From assembly GCA_900553885.1 (NCBI GenBank), contig USFD01000125.1, forward strand, positions 1 through 7,392: a DNA stretch of 7,392 bases, given 5' to 3'. Shown piece by piece: positions 5,472 through 7,392 of this stretch. Under the pieces are notes generated by a model. The model had not been told where the DNA came from, searched no databases, and worked only from the letters and a program-made list of their open reading frames with translations. The position numbers and the translations under genes were made by a program. Source of the stretch: an uncultured Ruminococcus sp. (GTDB lineage: Bacteria > Bacillota > Clostridia > Lachnospirales > Lachnospiraceae). Position 1 is the stretch's first letter; each line of letters begins with the position of its first letter.

Positions 5472-6386
5472 ATGAAGAAAAAAAGAAGCAGAGTGACCGG
5501 CTATAATAAGTGGGGATATATTTTCCTTATCCCATTTACGCTGGCATATGTAATATTCCAGCTCATACCGCTGGTAAATACGATTTATAACAGTTTTTTT
5601 GAAAACTATATGTCCGGATTGACTCAGATCGGTCCGACGTTTATAGGATTTGACAATTATATAAAACTTTTTGAGGGTGGAGATATCTGGATATATGCAA
5701 AGAACACAATGGTGCTTTGGCTTATGTGTTTTATTCCTCAGATCATCTTGTCCCTGCTGCTGGGGGCATGGTTCTCGGATACAAGGCTCAGGCTGAGAGG
5801 ATCCAGATTTTTCAAGACAGTGATCTATCTGCCGAACCTGATCATGGCATCAGCCTTTGCCATGCTGTTCTTTACACTGTTTTCAGACGGAGGACCGATC
5901 AATTCTCTGCTCATGCAGATCGGGTTTATTGATACGCCGTATAAGTTCCTCTCTAATACGGGAAGTGCAAGAGGATTGATCGCTCTGATGAACTGCCTGA
6001 TGTGGTTCGGAAATACGACGATCCTTCTGATGGCCGGCATGATGGGAATTGATACGAATCTCTTCGAGGCGGCAGAAGTGGACGGGGCGACATCTACTCA
6101 GGTGTTTTACAAGATAACACTTCCACTCCTGAGACCTATTCTCGTATACGTGATCATTACCTCTCTGATCGGCGGATTACAGCTGTTTGATGTTCCGCAG
6201 ATCCTGACCAACGGAACCGGAGATCCGATGCGTTCCACCATGACGCTGATCATGTTCCTCAACAAGCATCTGTTCAGTAAGAATTACGGCATGGCCGGCG
6301 CTCTTTCGGTTGTATTGTTCATCATGACGGGTATCCTGAGCCTTATCGTATTCAAGGTGACAGGAAACGATAAGAGAAAGGGGTAG
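5472..6386 (+). CDS. ABC sugar transporter permease, MalF/UgpA type
   Basis: First integral-membrane subunit of the CUT1-type importer, 304 aa, the usual length for MalF-like permeases without the large extra loop. Six hydrophobic segments can be seen, at roughly 14-38, 76-100, 113-137, 165-191, 221-243 and 272-295, after a basic cytoplasmic N-terminus (KKKRSR). The EAA loop that docks the ATPase is complete: EAAEVDGA at 199-206 followed by ITLP at 215-218, with the invariant glycine at 205. GGAGG (5458-5462) stands 9 nt before the ATG. The gene follows the hairpin-rich spacer after the binding-protein gene and ends 4 nt before the second permease gene. Substrate is inferred from the neighbours. 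Confidence 0.94.
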   Translation: MKKKRSRVTGYNKWGYIFLIPFTLAYVIFQLIPLVNTIYNSFFENYMSGLTQIGPTFIGFDNYIKLFEGGDIWIYAKNTMVLWLMCFIPQIILSLLLGAWFSDTRLRLRGSRFFKTVIYLPNLIMASAFAMLFFTLFSDGGPINSLLMQIGFIDTPYKFLSNTGSARGLIALMNCLMWFGNTTILLMAGMMGIDTNLFEAAEVDGATSTQVFYKITLPLLRPILVYVIITSLIGGLQLFDVPQILTNGTGDPMRSTMTLIMFLNKHLFSKNYGMAGALSVVLFIMTGILSLIVFKVTGNDKRKG

Positions 6387-6390
6387 GATT

Positions 6391-7257
6391 ATGAGCGGAA
6401 AAAACAATGGCAGTTTAAAGAAAGGCCTGGGGATCAGGGCACGAAGAATCCTGGCATATATTGTCCTTATTATCATAAGTTTCTTCTGCCTGTTCTGGTT
6501 CTACATACTGTTTATCAATGCCACAAGATCAAACGGTGAACTGCAGGCCGGATTTACACTTCTGCCGAGCACCCATGCACTGGATAACTGGAAGAACCTG
6601 ATACATGGCACCCTGCCCATTGTGCGGGGCATGCTCAACAGTCTGATTATTGCCGGATCGAGCGCAGTACTGAGCGTGTATTTTTCGACGATGACGGCAT
6701 ATGCCATCCATGCATATGAGTTCAGGCTGAAGAAATATATCTATCCGTTTATCCTGATGGTCATGATGATCCCGACACAGGTGACGGCGCTTGGATTTGT
6801 ACAGCTTGTATCCGGTATGGGCCTTGAAGATTCATTTATACCGCTTATATGTACGACAATCGCAGCACCGGTTACATTTTTCTACATGAAGCAGTATATG
6901 GAAAGCACCCTGCCGCTTGCCCTGATAGAGGCGGCGAGAATTGACGGATCAGGCGAGTTCCGGACATTTAACCATATCGTGCTTCCGCTTATGAAACCGG
7001 CCATCGCGGTACAGGCAATCTTTACATTTGTAAGCAGCTGGAATAATTACTTTACGCCGGCGCTGATCCTGCATGAGGATAATAAAAAGACACTGCCGAT
7101 CCTGATCGCGCAGCTGCGTGCCGCAGACTGGCTGAAGTTCGATATGGGGCAGGTGTATATGGCAATCGCGTTCTCCATCTTCCCGGTGATCATCGTGTAT
7201 CTGATCCTTTCGAGGCAGATTGTGCAGGGTGTGGCGGTAGGAAGTGTAAAAGAGTAA
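6391..7257 (+). CDS. ABC sugar transporter permease, MalG/UgpE type
   Basis: Second membrane subunit, 288 aa, expected to form a heterodimer channel with the preceding permease. Hydrophobic segments lie at about 20-43, 82-106, 116-140, 148-167, 201-224 and 256-276. The EAA loop is intact: EAARIDGSGEF at 180-190 and VLP at 197-199. The C-terminus QIVQGVAVGSVKE is the common end of MalG-like proteins. The start is 4 nt after the previous stop; the Shine-Dalgarno (AAAGGGG, 6377-6383) lies in the last codons of the upstream gene, which suggests translational coupling. No ATP-binding subunit follows within the window, so the pair probably uses a shared MsmK/MsiK-type ATPase encoded elsewhere; this is inference from other CUT1 systems in Firmicutes. 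Confidence 0.94.
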   Translation: MSGKNNGSLKKGLGIRARRILAYIVLIIISFFCLFWFYILFINATRSNGELQAGFTLLPSTHALDNWKNLIHGTLPIVRGMLNSLIIAGSSAVLSVYFSTMTAYAIHAYEFRLKKYIYPFILMVMMIPTQVTALGFVQLVSGMGLEDSFIPLICTTIAAPVTFFYMKQYMESTLPLALIEAARIDGSGEFRTFNHIVLPLMKPAIAVQAIFTFVSSWNNYFTPALILHEDNKKTLPILIAQLRAADWLKFDMGQVYMAIAFSIFPVIIVYLILSRQIVQGVAVGSVKE

Positions 7258-7292
7258 ATAGACAAAAAATAAGAATTTAACATAAATATAAG

Positions 7293-7300
7293 CGCTAGCG
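7293..7300. repeat. CGCTAGCG palindrome after the last permease
   Basis: A perfect 8-bp palindrome, 36 nt after the last permease stop, in otherwise AT-rich sequence and followed by TAAAATTTTT. It cannot form a sensible hairpin alone because no loop is left. I found no convincing intrinsic terminator between 7258 and 7328, so the end of the operon is not defined. Confidence 0.35.
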
Positions 7301-7328
7301 TAAAATTTTTGTAGGGCACATAGAAAAG

Positions 7329-7392
7329 GGAACACCGGTTTTGTGTTATTATATTAGTCGACCAAAACCAATAGCACAAAGGAAGGTGTTCC
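7329..7392. repeat. large imperfect inverted repeat with embedded Shine-Dalgarno-like sequence
   Basis: GGAACACC (7329-7336) pairs with GGTGTTCC (7385-7392). Inside, TTTGTGTTATT (7340-7350) pairs with AATAGCACAAA (7370-7380) with one G-U pair. The arms are separated by a 3x4-nt internal loop and capped by 19 nt that contain GTCGAC. The 3' arm holds AAAGGAAGG (7378-7386), a good ribosome binding site for a gene starting just past the window. It could be the end of an insertion element whose transposase ribosome binding site is hidden in read-through RNA, or a regulatory leader. The window stops exactly at the repeat's end, so the choice cannot be made here. Confidence 0.6.

Noticed and set aside
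7047..7379. Minus-strand open frames over the end of the last permease and the downstream region
   Set aside because: They overlap the conserved permease C-terminus in antisense; hydrophobic runs there are expected from the reverse of a membrane protein gene.
1..7392. CRISPR array, tRNA, rRNA or complete insertion sequence
   Set aside because: No regularly spaced repeats, no tRNA-like cloverleaf or rRNA motifs, and no transposase coding region were seen in the window.

Overview
The window holds one compact locus for uptake and phosphorolytic breakdown of a beta-glucodisaccharide, most likely cellobiose. Moderate G+C in the genes, AT-rich intergenic DNA, strong AGGAGG-type ribosome binding sites, a Gram-positive-style lipoprotein binding protein and the close look of every protein to clostridial sugar genes suggest a gut Lachnospiraceae-type Firmicute (class Clostridia). 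This placement rests on sequence character, not on a marker gene.

Layout: 90-2531 (minus strand) is a full-length GH94 cellobiose phosphorylase. It is divergent, across a 346-bp AT-rich control region (2532-2877), from a plus-strand operon: a LacI-family regulator (2878-3906), a lipoprotein sugar-binding protein (3930-5288), a 183-nt spacer full of hairpins (5289-5471), and two MalF/MalG-type permeases (5472-6386 and 6391-7257). No ATPase gene is present. After the last permease comes a short AT-rich stretch and, at the very edge of the window, a large imperfect inverted repeat (7329-7392) that carries a Shine-Dalgarno-like sequence and may be the start of another gene or of an insertion element.

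Inferred working: the binding protein captures the disaccharide outside the cell, the two permeases plus an ATPase encoded elsewhere import it, and the cytoplasmic phosphorylase splits it with phosphate into glucose 1-phosphate and glucose. The LacI-type protein probably controls both directions. The divergent region contains three related 20-bp quasi-palindromes with a central CG: one overlaps the predicted start point of the regulator/transporter operon and two bracket the predicted phosphorylase promoter.

The enzymes and transporter are of known types; I see no new enzymatic system. The parts worth a closer look are non-coding: the three-operator control region, two further palindromes in the regulator leader, the hairpin-rich spacer between binding protein and permeases, and the edge inverted repeat.
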